17,957 nucleotides of DNA from an uncultured Treponema sp. (GCA_938045195.1 CALINC010000097.1:1-17957); one strand, 5' to 3'. Positions 7,133 to 14,952 are shown, numbered from the stretch's first letter. The notes: generated from the letters alone by a model not told the origin. A program made the numbers and translations.

Positions 7133-7741
7133 TTAGTTTTTTTTAAACGAAATTCTTCCTGCAGCAGAAACAGTTAATGTGTATTCCGTATCGGGAGTAA
7201 AATTGCGTAATGGGATAGTTTCTTTTTTTGCGGAAGAAAAAAATAAGAACAAATACGGAGAGAGAGCTGCCGACTTAAAAAGAGTTTGAATTGCCTTTTT
7301 GTCTTCTTTGGAAAAAAATGTGTATCCGTATGTTGCGGGATAATTATTTTTTGAATAATAAGGAATGAGATTTACGCCCGTTCCATGTTTTGACTTATCC
7401 GAAAAAATTCTATACGGAAAGACAAGATTACCGTTTTTTAAGTTAAGAACTATACATTCTATATTTAATTCCCAGCCTTGCCATGCCCGCTCATATCTAC
7501 CGCATAATGCACCATTCGGCTCATAAAAAGAAATTTCTGCACTTACTGTTTCGGCATTCCTTCCCAAAGTTTTTATTATGCAGCCCGTATTAAAAATAGA
7601 CAAATTGGAATTCGCAAGATGTTTTTCGGCATTTTCAATATTTAAAGAATAAAAATTAATAAGTATAAATACTGAAAAAAATAAAAAAGAAACTAGCGAG
7701 AAAATAATTAAAAATCTTTTTTTGTTTTTTAATATTTTCAT
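7133..7741 (-). CDS. membrane-anchored protein of unknown function
   Basis: 202 aa as read. A basic start (KILKNKKR) precedes one strong membrane segment at about residues 10-31, with no lipobox or clear cleavage site, so it is probably a signal-anchored protein with its body outside the cytoplasm. The rest is a single domain, rich in beta-type and aromatic residues, that I do not recognise. Its ATG follows the ligA stop immediately (TAA then ATG, zero spacing), with GGAAG just upstream inside ligA, so translation is probably coupled. The C-terminus (GRISFKKN) ends at an eight-A run after which coding-like sequence continues in another frame, so the natural protein may be about 30 residues longer. 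Confidence 0.7.
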   Translation of the reverse strand: MKILKNKKRFLIIFSLVSFLFFSVFILINFYSLNIENAEKHLANSNLSIFNTGCIIKTLGRNAETVSAEISFYEPNGALCGRYERAWQGWELNIECIVLNLKNGNLVFPYRIFSDKSKHGTGVNLIPYYSKNNYPATYGYTFFSKEDKKAIQTLFKSAALSPYLFLFFSSAKKETIPLRNFTPDTEYTLTVSAAGRISFKKN

Positions 7742-9670
7742 TTATGCTTCCAATAATTTTATAAATTCTTCTTCCGTAATAATGGCAATTCCTAATTCTT
7801 GAGCTTTTTTGTTTTTTGATGAACCTGAATTAGGTGTATTGGTAACAAGGTAACTTAAACCTTTTACAACCGATGATTTTGCAGTGCCGCCTTTTTCTTT
7901 TACTTTTGCTTCAGCTTCCGGTCTTTTCATTGAGGTTAATTCACCCGTGAAACAAAAGCTTAAATTTTTTAATGCCCCTCCCCTATCCGCCGCTTTCTCT
8001 TTTATTATGATATTTCCCGAATCTATTAGTTTTTTCATTTCCGGTTTTAATGTATTTAGGTTTGAGACAAGCGTATGCGATAATACTTCTCCGAATTGAT
8101 ACACATTTGCAAAATCTTTTTCACTTGCGGTAAATAATTTTTCAATTGTGTCAAAACCCGCCTCTTCAAGTTTTTCCATCATCACTTCGCCGATGCCGTC
8201 AATATCAAAACCTGCGATAAATTGGGTTAAGGTAATTTCTTTTTTTAAATGAAGCGCATTATAAACTTTTGCAGCGGAAATATCGCCCATGCGGTCTATA
8301 TTTGCAAGTTCTGCTATTGTGAGTGTGTATAAATCAAAAATGGAATGTATACGCCCCATATCGAACAGTCTTTTTATGAGAGTAATTCCGAAATCGCGGA
8401 TATCTAAAACGCTTATCCATTTTTCTATCCTGTGATGAATAAGTTTGGGACAAGTACTGTTGGGGCAAAATAGGCGAGTTCCCTCGTTTTTTAATCCGGT
8501 TCTGCAGGCGGAACATGTTTTGGGATATTCAATTTCGGTAGTGCCGGCAGGGTTTTCTACAAGTGCTTCTATTTTTGGTATAATTTCGCCGCGCTTTGTT
8601 ACTATAACTTTACTGCCGATTTTTAAATTAAGTGCTTCGATAATATTAGGATTTGCAAGGCTTGCCCGTTTTACTGTGGTACCTGCAAGACGCACCGGCT
8701 CAATGAGTGCAATGGGCGTATATGTCGCTCCTGATTCGCTCCACTCTATACCGCATAATGTTGTAACCGCTTCTTCCAAACTGAATTTAAATGCTATTTG
8801 TTTTTCGGGGCGCGCACGGCTGACATCTTCGGGGTCTATTATATCGTTTTTTACGACGAGTCCGTCAATATCAAAGTCAAGGCTTTGACGCAGCTGCATA
8901 ACTTCCGCACGGTATTTTATTACCTCTTCTATCGTTTTACAACGCCGCATATCAACTGTTATAAAACCTAAGGTTTTTAACCAATTTAGTTTTTCCGTTT
9001 CGGTTTGAAAAGGGGTATTTCCCATAAAGGGCTTTCCGATTGTTCCCGGTACAGCATCATAACAAATGACGGTTAAATGTTCGCAGCCTTCACCGTTTTT
9101 CTTTTTCATCAAACCGTTTGCCGCATTTCTGCAATTTGCTTTATCGCTAAAAAAAGTCCGGTGAATTGTTCGGAGCATAATAACTTCACAGCGGATACCC
9201 CCCGAAAAAGGAGTTTCGCCGTCTGCGCCGAATTTGCCGGGTAAATGTTTTACAAGGCCTTGCATTTTTGCGGCATTTTCGGTTATATCGTCACCGATTT
9301 TTCCGTCGCCTCTAGTTACGGCACGCGTAAATCTTCCGTTTTCATATTGCAGTTCAAGGCTTGCCCCGTCAAGTTTATATTGAACCAGAAATTCGGTAAA
9401 GGGCATTTTCTTTGCCCATGCTTCAAAGGATTGAGGATTTGCCGCTTTTTCTTGGCTTCCCATTGGAATAATATGTCCCGATTTTGGAAATCCGTCAGTA
9501 GACTCTTTCGGTACCGTAAAAAAAAGCCGATTTTTAGGATCGAGTATTTTTAATTCGTCCCATAATTTATCAAATTCGGCATCCGAAATTTCGGGTTCAA
9601 AATTATAATAAAGGTCTTGATGTTTCTTTATAAGATTTTCAAGTTCCGCAACACGGTTCGGTTTTTTCAT
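7742..9670 (-). CDS. ligA: NAD+-dependent DNA ligase
   Basis: Seals nicks in DNA using NAD+, for Okazaki-fragment joining and repair. 642 aa, slightly shorter than the usual ~670. Domain Ia is at the N-terminus (YYNFEPEISDAEFDKL, 21-36). The adenylation domain has the nucleophile Lys99 in KLDGAS, TRGDG (119-123), the motif Glu162 in RCEV, DGLVVKND (269-276) and Lys295 in FKFS. It is followed by the OB fold, a four-Cys zinc finger (Cys386, 389, 402, 407), helix-hairpin-helix repeats and a C-terminal BRCT domain (about 567-642). The sequence is divergent: the common PMLSL block is PMGSQ (69-73), RGEV is RCEV and AEYD is AEFD, but the catalytic residues remain. GGAG lies 7 nt before the ATG. tRNA-Gly lies 40 nt upstream with no terminator between, suggesting co-transcription. 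Confidence 0.95.
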   Translation of the reverse strand: MKKPNRVAELENLIKKHQDLYYNFEPEISDAEFDKLWDELKILDPKNRLFFTVPKESTDGFPKSGHIIPMGSQEKAANPQSFEAWAKKMPFTEFLVQYKLDGASLELQYENGRFTRAVTRGDGKIGDDITENAAKMQGLVKHLPGKFGADGETPFSGGIRCEVIMLRTIHRTFFSDKANCRNAANGLMKKKNGEGCEHLTVICYDAVPGTIGKPFMGNTPFQTETEKLNWLKTLGFITVDMRRCKTIEEVIKYRAEVMQLRQSLDFDIDGLVVKNDIIDPEDVSRARPEKQIAFKFSLEEAVTTLCGIEWSESGATYTPIALIEPVRLAGTTVKRASLANPNIIEALNLKIGSKVIVTKRGEIIPKIEALVENPAGTTEIEYPKTCSACRTGLKNEGTRLFCPNSTCPKLIHHRIEKWISVLDIRDFGITLIKRLFDMGRIHSIFDLYTLTIAELANIDRMGDISAAKVYNALHLKKEITLTQFIAGFDIDGIGEVMMEKLEEAGFDTIEKLFTASEKDFANVYQFGEVLSHTLVSNLNTLKPEMKKLIDSGNIIIKEKAADRGGALKNLSFCFTGELTSMKRPEAEAKVKEKGGTAKSSVVKGLSYLVTNTPNSGSSKNKKAQELGIAIITEEEFIKLLEA

Positions 9671-9710
9671 TTTTGTTCTCCGTATATGGCTTATGGAGGT
9701 TTACAACATA

Positions 9711-9782
9711 AGCGGATGAGGGGAGTCGAACCCCCGTCACGAGCTTGGGAAGCTCGGGTAATAGCCGTTATACGACATCCGC
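9711..9782 (-). tRNA. tRNA-Gly (anticodon CCC)
   Basis: Minus strand, 72 nt including discriminator U73, as is usual for bacterial tRNA-Gly. Acceptor GCGGATG/CATCCGC, anticodon stem CGAGC/GCTCG with loop TTCCCAA (anticodon CCC, reading GGG), T-loop GGTTCGACTCC. CCA is not encoded. It lies directly upstream of ligA. Confidence 0.96.
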
Positions 9783-9795
9783 AGTTACATGCTAT

Positions 9796-9824
9796 ATAAT
9801 ATACAAAACGGGAAAAAAAAGCAA
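9796..9824 (-). promoter_or_regulatory. promoter of tRNA-Gly (and perhaps ligA)
   Basis: Minus strand: TTGCTT (9819-9824), 17 bp, TATTAT (9796-9801). The start is expected near 9789, about 7 nt before the tRNA 5' end. No separate promoter is obvious in the 40 nt between the tRNA and ligA. Confidence 0.55.
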
Positions 9825-9862
9825 GACGTTAAATATATATTATATTAACGCTAAATTAATTT

Positions 9863-9976
9863 TCACCCACTGTTTATAATTAGTGCATTAAAATGCCCTT
9901 TTAGTATTTTTATAGATTTTGCAGCAATAGGAGCGGCGTTTTTAATCACAACAAGCCTTAAATCTAAGGTAAACCT
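9863..9976 (-). pseudogene. relic resembling argJ (glutamate N-acetyltransferase)
   Basis: A 37-codon open stretch on the minus strand, with no proper start, reads TLDLRLVV then IKNAAPIAAKSIKIL then KGHFNALIINSG before TGA at 9863-9865. This matches the conserved N-terminal region of ArgJ, which has the pattern FTtN-xx-AAPv...L...irAivvNSGnANA. ArgJ is an arginine-biosynthesis acetyltransferase of about 400 aa, so only a small fragment is left and its catalytic Thr region is absent. It stops exactly before the ANA part of the motif. Its upstream end runs into a hairpin at 9972-10000. The similarity is my reading of the family motif, not a search result. Confidence 0.5.
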
Positions 9977-10000
9977 CTAAAAACTGAGGTTTTAGAGGTT
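9956..10000. repeat. tandem hairpins upstream of polA
   Basis: CCTTA-AATC-TAAGG (9956-9969) is followed at once by an 11-bp perfect stem, AACCTCTAAAA (9972-9982) and TTTTAGAGGTT (9990-10000), with a 7-nt loop. The loop region holds a second copy of GAGGTT (9986-9991) that could pair with the same AACCTC, so two mutually exclusive folds are possible. There is no T-run on the plus side. It lies just upstream of the polA -10 box and beside the argJ relic, so it could be a dispersed repeat or a regulatory element. Confidence 0.55.
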
Positions 10001-10028
10001 CCCACTATTTATTTACAGTGTTTTATGA

Positions 10029-10034
10029 TATAAT
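10029..10034 (+). promoter_or_regulatory. polA -10 box (probable leaderless mRNA)
   Basis: A perfect TATAAT ends 7 nt before the ATG at 10042, which puts transcription start at or next to the start codon. No Shine-Dalgarno precedes that ATG. The -35 is weak: TATTTA at 10006-10011 has 17-bp spacing, and the better TTTACA at 10012-10017 is too close. Confidence 0.45.
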
Positions 10035-10041
10035 ACCGTTC

Positions 10042-12918
10042 ATGGCAAACACAAACGATAAAGACAGAATGTATATCTTAGACGCTTACGGGCTTATTTA
10101 CCGCTCGTACTTTGCGTTTATTTCCCGCCCTCTTATAAACAGACGAGGCGAAAATGTTTCGGCTCTTTTCGGTTTTTTTAAAAGTCTGCATGCAATATTT
10201 GCAGAATATCATCCTAATCTTTTTCTTGCCGCTCTTGATTCCAGAACGCCGACTTTCCGCCATGAAATGTACGGAGAATATAAGGCAACCCGTGATAAAA
10301 CTCCCGAAGAACTTCACGCCCAAATCGATAAAATTGAAGAAATATTAACTGCGATGAAAATCCCGATACTCCGTGAAAACGGTTTTGAAGCCGACGACAT
10401 AATTGCTTCGGTTTGCGCAAAAGCAAAAGCGGAACAACGGCAGTGCGTAATTATTTCGGGCGATAAGGATTTAATGCAGCTGGTAGATAAAAACGTAACA
10501 ATGCTGAAACCGGGTAAGGTTAAGGCTTGGGAAGAATGCGGCGAGGATGAGGTAAAAGAGCAGTGGGGCGTTAAACCTGAATTGATGTTAGACCTTTTAT
10601 CGCTTGTCGGAGATACTGCCGATAATGTGCCTGGAGTAAAAGGAATAGGCCCCAAAACAGCCGTAAAACTTTTGGAAGAATACGGCAGTTTGGACGGCAT
10701 ATTTGCAAATGTCGAAAAATTAAAAGGTTCCTTAAAAACGAAAATAGAAACCGGAAAAGAAGACGCATATTTTTCAAAAAAACTTATAGCATTAAACTAC
10801 ACTATTAAACTTGAAAACCTTAAGTCGTACTCTTGTGCAAATCTTAACTATGAGGCAGCAGCGCGTCTTTTTATAAATGAAGAACTTCCTAATATAGCCC
10901 GCCTTTATTCTTCCGGTATAAAAGCGATTAACAAAGAAAATAATCCGCAAATAGTAACGCAGACGGGTATGCAAGAAAATACAAAAACGGATAAAACAGA
11001 AACGGCTGCGGCGCAAAATCAAGATACGGTTTTTGAACTTCTGCCTAAAGAAAACTACGACGGAATCGATTTGCCGCAAAATAAGGGCAATTATATTTGT
11101 GTGAATACGGCTAAAGAACTTTTTGACATTGTCGATAAAGCCGTTTTACAAGGCATTGCCGCTTATGACTGCGAAACCACAAGCCTTAACCCGCTTGAAG
11201 CAAAACTCTGCGGTTTTTCTCTTGCCTTAAAAACGGGTGAGGCTTTTTACATTCCTTTAAAAGCTCCCGTTCCGGAACTCGGCGAAACGGAACCCGTGTT
11301 AATCTCTTTTGAAGACGCACAAAAAGCGGTTTCAAAATTATTCACCTCAAAAATAACCTTGGTAATGCACAACGGTAAATTCGATATTGAAGCAGCACTT
11401 TGCTCCGGCATTTTTAAAGGAAGCAGCGGCAGCTATCACGATACGGAAAAATTGAATTTTACGCTTTTTGACACAATGGTGGCGGCATGGCTTTTAGATC
11501 CTAACCGTTCATCATACGGAATGGACAAACTTGCCGAAACTATCCTCGGTGTAAAAACCGTCAAATTTACAGACCTTGTAAAAAAGAATGAAAATTTCGC
11601 TTCAGTACCTTTGAAGAAAGCGGTATTTTACGCAGCCGAAGACGCGGATATTACGTTACGTTTATATGAAAAATTTGCACCGCTCATAAAAGCAAATAAT
11701 TTTGAAAAACTTTTTTATGATTTGGAAATGCCTGTTACGCTTCTTCTTTCAAAAATGGAAATTGCCGGCATTCACTTAAAAAAGGAAGAGTTGCAAACAT
11801 ATTCGCAGGAATTGGGAATCGAAATTGAAGAAGCCGAAAAAGATATTTACCGGTTGGCTGGGCACGAATTTAATATTGCATCGCCGAAACAACTGCAAGA
11901 AGTGTTGTTTATTGAACGGAAATTGCCGACGGGGAAAAAAACAAAAACCGGATATTCTACCGATACTTCCGTTTTGGAAGAACTTGCTATCGAAGATCCC
12001 ATTCCTGCAAAAATTTTAGATTATCGTGCATTAACAAAGCTAAAATCAACGTACACGGATGCGCTGCCGAAAACTGCCGACACAAAAAATAGAATACATA
12101 CAAGTTTTATTCAAACCGGAACGGCAACGGGGAGACTTTCAAGCCGCGATCCGAATTTACAAAATATCCCGATTCGAGGAAATGAAGGAAGAAAAATCCG
12201 CGCTGCTTTTCAGGCTGAAGAAGGTTTTAATTTAATTTCAGCCGACTATTCACAAATTGAACTTGTAATTTTGGCGCATCTTTCAAACGATAAAAATTTA
12301 ACTGAAGCTTTTAACTTAGGAATTGACGTTCATGCAAAAACCGCAAGTTTGATTTTCGGTATTGAAATCGAAAAAGTAACAGCCGATATGCGCCGTATTG
12401 CAAAAACAATCAATTTCGGCGTTATGTATGGAATGAGCGCATTTAGACTTTCCAATGCTTTGCGTATTCCCCGCAAGCAGGCAAAAGAATTTATCGATGC
12501 GTATTTTGAAACATATTCGGGAGTTTCACAATTTATGAATAAAATTTGTCTTCAAGCTGAAAAAACGGGAAGCGTCCAAACCATATTGGGAAGACGAAGA
12601 TTTTTACCTGCGATTAACAGCAGAAATAAAGTAGAAAAAGCCGCTGCAGAACGTGTTGCCGTAAATACGCCTATTCAAGGCTCAGCTGCGGACATCGTAA
12701 AAAAAGCGATGATAGCCGTTGATAAAGTAATTACCGAACAAAAACTGAATGCAAAAATTCTTTTGCAAGTTCATGATGAACTTATTTTGGAATGTGCCGA
12801 AGCGGAAACCGAAAAGGTAAAAAGTATTGTAAAGGAACAAATGGAAAATGTCATAAAACTTTCGGTACCGTTAAGAGTCAGCATTGAGTCGGGCAAGAGT
12901 TGGGGAGACTTCCATTGA
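10042..12918 (+). CDS. polA: DNA polymerase I
   Basis: Repair and Okazaki-maturation polymerase, 958 aa. The N-terminal 5'-3' exonuclease domain shows DSRTPTFRHEMYGEYKATRD, NGFEADDIIAS and DTADNVPGVKGIGPKTA. The 3'-5' proofreading domain is intact: Asp376 and Glu378 in YDCETTSL, NGKFD, and the AAEDADITLRLY exo III motif. The polymerase domain has motif A DYSQIEL (Asp735), motif B RRIAKTINFGVMYG and motif C QVHDE (Asp912). All three activities are therefore expected, unlike Pol I from several bacteria in which proofreading residues are lost. About 60 polar residues near 300-355 link the first two domains. A GTG at 10018 would add eight residues but overlaps the TATAAT box; an internal ATG at 10069 lacks a ribosome site. 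rnfB follows after 105 nt. Confidence 0.97.
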   Translation: MANTNDKDRMYILDAYGLIYRSYFAFISRPLINRRGENVSALFGFFKSLHAIFAEYHPNLFLAALDSRTPTFRHEMYGEYKATRDKTPEELHAQIDKIEEILTAMKIPILRENGFEADDIIASVCAKAKAEQRQCVIISGDKDLMQLVDKNVTMLKPGKVKAWEECGEDEVKEQWGVKPELMLDLLSLVGDTADNVPGVKGIGPKTAVKLLEEYGSLDGIFANVEKLKGSLKTKIETGKEDAYFSKKLIALNYTIKLENLKSYSCANLNYEAAARLFINEELPNIARLYSSGIKAINKENNPQIVTQTGMQENTKTDKTETAAAQNQDTVFELLPKENYDGIDLPQNKGNYICVNTAKELFDIVDKAVLQGIAAYDCETTSLNPLEAKLCGFSLALKTGEAFYIPLKAPVPELGETEPVLISFEDAQKAVSKLFTSKITLVMHNGKFDIEAALCSGIFKGSSGSYHDTEKLNFTLFDTMVAAWLLDPNRSSYGMDKLAETILGVKTVKFTDLVKKNENFASVPLKKAVFYAAEDADITLRLYEKFAPLIKANNFEKLFYDLEMPVTLLLSKMEIAGIHLKKEELQTYSQELGIEIEEAEKDIYRLAGHEFNIASPKQLQEVLFIERKLPTGKKTKTGYSTDTSVLEELAIEDPIPAKILDYRALTKLKSTYTDALPKTADTKNRIHTSFIQTGTATGRLSSRDPNLQNIPIRGNEGRKIRAAFQAEEGFNLISADYSQIELVILAHLSNDKNLTEAFNLGIDVHAKTASLIFGIEIEKVTADMRRIAKTINFGVMYGMSAFRLSNALRIPRKQAKEFIDAYFETYSGVSQFMNKICLQAEKTGSVQTILGRRRFLPAINSRNKVEKAAAERVAVNTPIQGSAADIVKKAMIAVDKVITEQKLNAKILLQVHDELILECAEAETEKVKSIVKEQMENVIKLSVPLRVSIESGKSWGDFH

Positions 12919-12973
12919 TAATATGGAGCAGATTGTAATTTTTAAAAAATATTTTGACACTTTATATAAGTGC

Positions 12974-13002
12974 TTGAACAAAAATCTTAAATATGGCACA
13001 AT
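12974..13002 (+). promoter_or_regulatory. candidate rnfB promoter
   Basis: TTGAAC (12974-12979), 17 bp, CACAAT (12997-13002), with start near 13009 and a leader of about 15 nt containing GGAG. A perfect TTGACA at 12954-12959 lies 14 bp further upstream without a well-spaced -10. Read-through from polA is also possible because no terminator is visible. Confidence 0.35.
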
Positions 13003-13023
13003 AAAAAATACTTGGAGTATGCT

Positions 13024-13878
13024 GTGAAAATTATTTTATTAACATTGGCTGTGTCTTTAAGCCTATCTTTGATACTCGGAGTTCTGCTTGGAGTATTTAA
13101 AAAAATCTTCCATGTAGAAATGGATAAAACCGTTGCTGCAGTGCGGGCTGTTTTGCCGGGTGCGAATTGCGGTGCCTGCGGTTTTCCCGGATGCGACGGC
13201 TTTGCTGCGGCTGTTGCTGCAGGGGACGCTCCCGTCAACGGCTGTCCTGTAGGAGCTGCTCCGGTTGCTCAAGCTATCGGGAAGATTATGGGTGTTGAGG
13301 CCTCGTCTTCTGCAAGAGTTGCCGTTTTAACTTGTCAAGGTTCTTATGATGTTTGCCGCAATAAATGTTCTTACATCGGTGTAAAAAGCTGTAAAGCGGC
13401 AAAACTTTCGATAAACGGAACAAAAGAATGCGATTGGGGCTGCATGGGCTTGGGGGACTGTGAACGGGCTTGTCCGTTTGATGCAATTCATATAAATACG
13501 GCGACGGGCTTACCTGAAGTCGATTATGAAAAATGCACCGGCTGCGGTGTTTGCGTTGCTCAATGTCCTCAGCATGTCTTGATAACCGTGCCGATAGACA
13601 GAAAAGGTGCAATAGCCTTGTGTGAATGCCGAAATCCGAAAAAAGCACACATAATGAAAAACTGCAAGCACGGTTGTATTAAGTGCTTAAAGTGCGAAAA
13701 AGTTTGTCCGAACGGAGCTATTAAAGTTACAAACGGAATTCCTATAGTAGATTATTCTCTTTGCAATTCTTGCGGCAAATGTATTGAAGGCTGTCCGACA
13801 AAGGTGCTGACCTTGGTTCAGGATAGAATAGCGGTAAAGACGGACTGTTCATGCTGCAGCGGTTGTAAAAGCGCATAA
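13024..13878 (+). CDS. rnfB: RnfB-like ferredoxin subunit of an ion-pumping Rnf complex
   Basis: Rnf couples electron flow between ferredoxin and NAD+ to Na+ or H+ export; RnfB is its iron-sulfur subunit and probable ferredoxin entry site. 284 aa with one N-terminal membrane helix (about 3-24). The RnfB-type [4Fe-4S] domain follows with Cys49, 52, 57 and 74 in GANCGACGFPGCDGF. Ferredoxin-type clusters include CMGLGDCERACP (140-151), CTGCGVCVAQCP (171-182), CIKCLKCEKVCP (218-229) and CNSCGKCIEGCP (247-258). A cysteine-rich tail (CSCCSGC, 275-281) closes the protein. GTG 13024 is chosen because GGAG at 13014-13017 precedes it by 6 nt; the in-frame TTG at 13012 would overlap that site. The other Rnf genes are not in the window: it sits alone between polA and era. 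Confidence 0.92.
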   Translation: MKIILLTLAVSLSLSLILGVLLGVFKKIFHVEMDKTVAAVRAVLPGANCGACGFPGCDGFAAAVAAGDAPVNGCPVGAAPVAQAIGKIMGVEASSSARVAVLTCQGSYDVCRNKCSYIGVKSCKAAKLSINGTKECDWGCMGLGDCERACPFDAIHINTATGLPEVDYEKCTGCGVCVAQCPQHVLITVPIDRKGAIALCECRNPKKAHIMKNCKHGCIKCLKCEKVCPNGAIKVTNGIPIVDYSLCNSCGKCIEGCPTKVLTLVQDRIAVKTDCSCCSGCKSA

Positions 13879-13890
13879 AGCGTCTATAAT
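13863..13890 (+). promoter_or_regulatory. candidate era promoter
   Basis: TTGTAA (13863-13868), 16 bp, perfect TATAAT (13885-13890), overlapping the end of rnfB. The start near 13897 would leave a leader of only about 9 nt before ATG 13906, with at best a weak GGA as ribosome site. Confidence 0.45.
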
Positions 13891-13905
13891 TGACGGAATT
13901 TATAC

Positions 13906-14793
13906 ATGAAAAGCGGAATTGTTACCATTATCGGAAGACCGTCAGCAGGTAAGTCTACATTTTTAAATACGGCTTGCGGTGAAAAAGTTTCGATTGTGTC
14001 GCCGATTCCGCAGACAACCAGAAATTCTATTCGGGGTATTGTAAATACTTTAAAAGGACAAATCGTATTTATTGATACACCCGGCTATCATATTTCAGAA
14101 AAAAAACTTAATTTAAAATTACAAGAAATTGCAAAATCACGGCTTGAAGAAGCCGATGCCGTTCTATATCTTGTAGACCTTTCGAGAGAATTCGGCGATG
14201 AAGAAAAAAATATCTGCCGGCTTTTGCAGGACGTGCAGAATAAAGTTATCGTAGGCTTAAACAAAGCCGATGAAGCAAAAGAAAATGCCGTATATGTAAT
14301 GCAACCTCTTTCAAAAAATCTTAAAAAAATACCGCCCGGCAGATTTATTTTACTTTCGGCTTTAAAAGGTACGGGGATAGATAGTGTTCTTACCGAATTG
14401 TTTGCGCTTTTACCCGATGGCGAAGCCCTTTATCCGCCTGAGTTTTACACGGATCAAGATGTAGGTTTCCGTATTACTGAAATAATTCGAGAACAAGCAA
14501 TTGCACATACGCGCGAAGAAATTCCGCATGCTGTGTATGCAAGTATTGAAGATATTCAAATGCGTAAAAACGGTAAAGAACTTTGGGTGCGCGCTTTTTT
14601 ATTTACGGAGCGTGAAAGCCAAAAAGCAATGCTGATAGGGAAAGGTGCCTGCACTATAAAAAGCATAAGGGTAAAAGCTATGGCTGAAATGCGGAAAATT
14701 TTCCCTTACAAGGTTCAGTTGGATTTACAAGTAAAAGTAAATAAAAATTGGCGCCAAAAAGAAAATATTATAAAAAAAATAACTGAAAGTTAA
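13906..14793 (+). CDS. era: GTPase Era, 30S ribosome assembly factor
   Basis: Essential GTPase that binds the 3' end of 16S rRNA during 30S assembly; 295 aa, the normal length. G1 GRPSAGKS (10-17), the G2 threonines in PQTTRN, G3 DTPG (57-60), G4 NKAD (119-122) and G5 SAL (151-153) are all present, followed by a C-terminal KH domain with the loop GKGA (245-248). It starts 27 nt after rnfB, so it may be transcribed both from its own TATAAT box and with rnfB. No good terminator is visible in the gap after it. Confidence 0.96.
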   Translation: MKSGIVTIIGRPSAGKSTFLNTACGEKVSIVSPIPQTTRNSIRGIVNTLKGQIVFIDTPGYHISEKKLNLKLQEIAKSRLEEADAVLYLVDLSREFGDEEKNICRLLQDVQNKVIVGLNKADEAKENAVYVMQPLSKNLKKIPPGRFILLSALKGTGIDSVLTELFALLPDGEALYPPEFYTDQDVGFRITEIIREQAIAHTREEIPHAVYASIEDIQMRKNGKELWVRAFLFTERESQKAMLIGKGACTIKSIRVKAMAEMRKIFPYKVQLDLQVKVNKNWRQKENIIKKITES

Positions 14794-14872
14794 AAAACGC
14801 TCCCGCAGTCATTCAAAACGTGTGTTATCATACAAATTTTACTAAATAATTGCTGTTTTCTTATTTATTTTA

Positions 14873-14901
14873 TTGACAAAATTTTCACCTTATGATATAT
14901 T
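14873..14901 (+). promoter_or_regulatory. promoter of the arsR-zntA metal operon
   Basis: Perfect TTGACA (14873-14878), 17-bp spacer, TATATT (14896-14901): the best promoter in the window. The start is expected near 14908, just before the operator dyad, so repressor binding there would block initiation or clearance. Overlapping TATGAT and TATAAT sequences at 14891 and 14907 have poorer spacing. Confidence 0.75.
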
Positions 14902-14913
14902 TTACATATAATC

Positions 14914-14933
14914 ATTTGAACAATTATTCAAAT
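14914..14933. promoter_or_regulatory. SmtB/CadC-type operator
   Basis: Perfect dyad: ATTTGAA (14914-14920) and TTCAAAT (14927-14933), separated by CAATTA. It matches the TGAA-N6-TTCA core of known SmtB, CzrA and CadC operators. It lies at about +6 to +25 from the predicted start and ends 19 nt before the arsR ATG, as expected for autoregulation by the first gene of the operon. Confidence 0.85.
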
Positions 14934-14952
14934 ATGCAGATGGAGGATATTT

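Noticed and set aside
9855..9979. Hydrophobic plus-strand reading opposite the argJ relic
   Set aside because: No start codon in frame, and the minus-strand reading matches a known conserved motif far better.
12923..13027. 34-codon ORF between polA and rnfB whose TGA overlaps the rnfB GTG
   Set aside because: No ribosome-binding site, AT-rich composition, and it contains the likely rnfB promoter; the overlap is suggestive but not sufficient.
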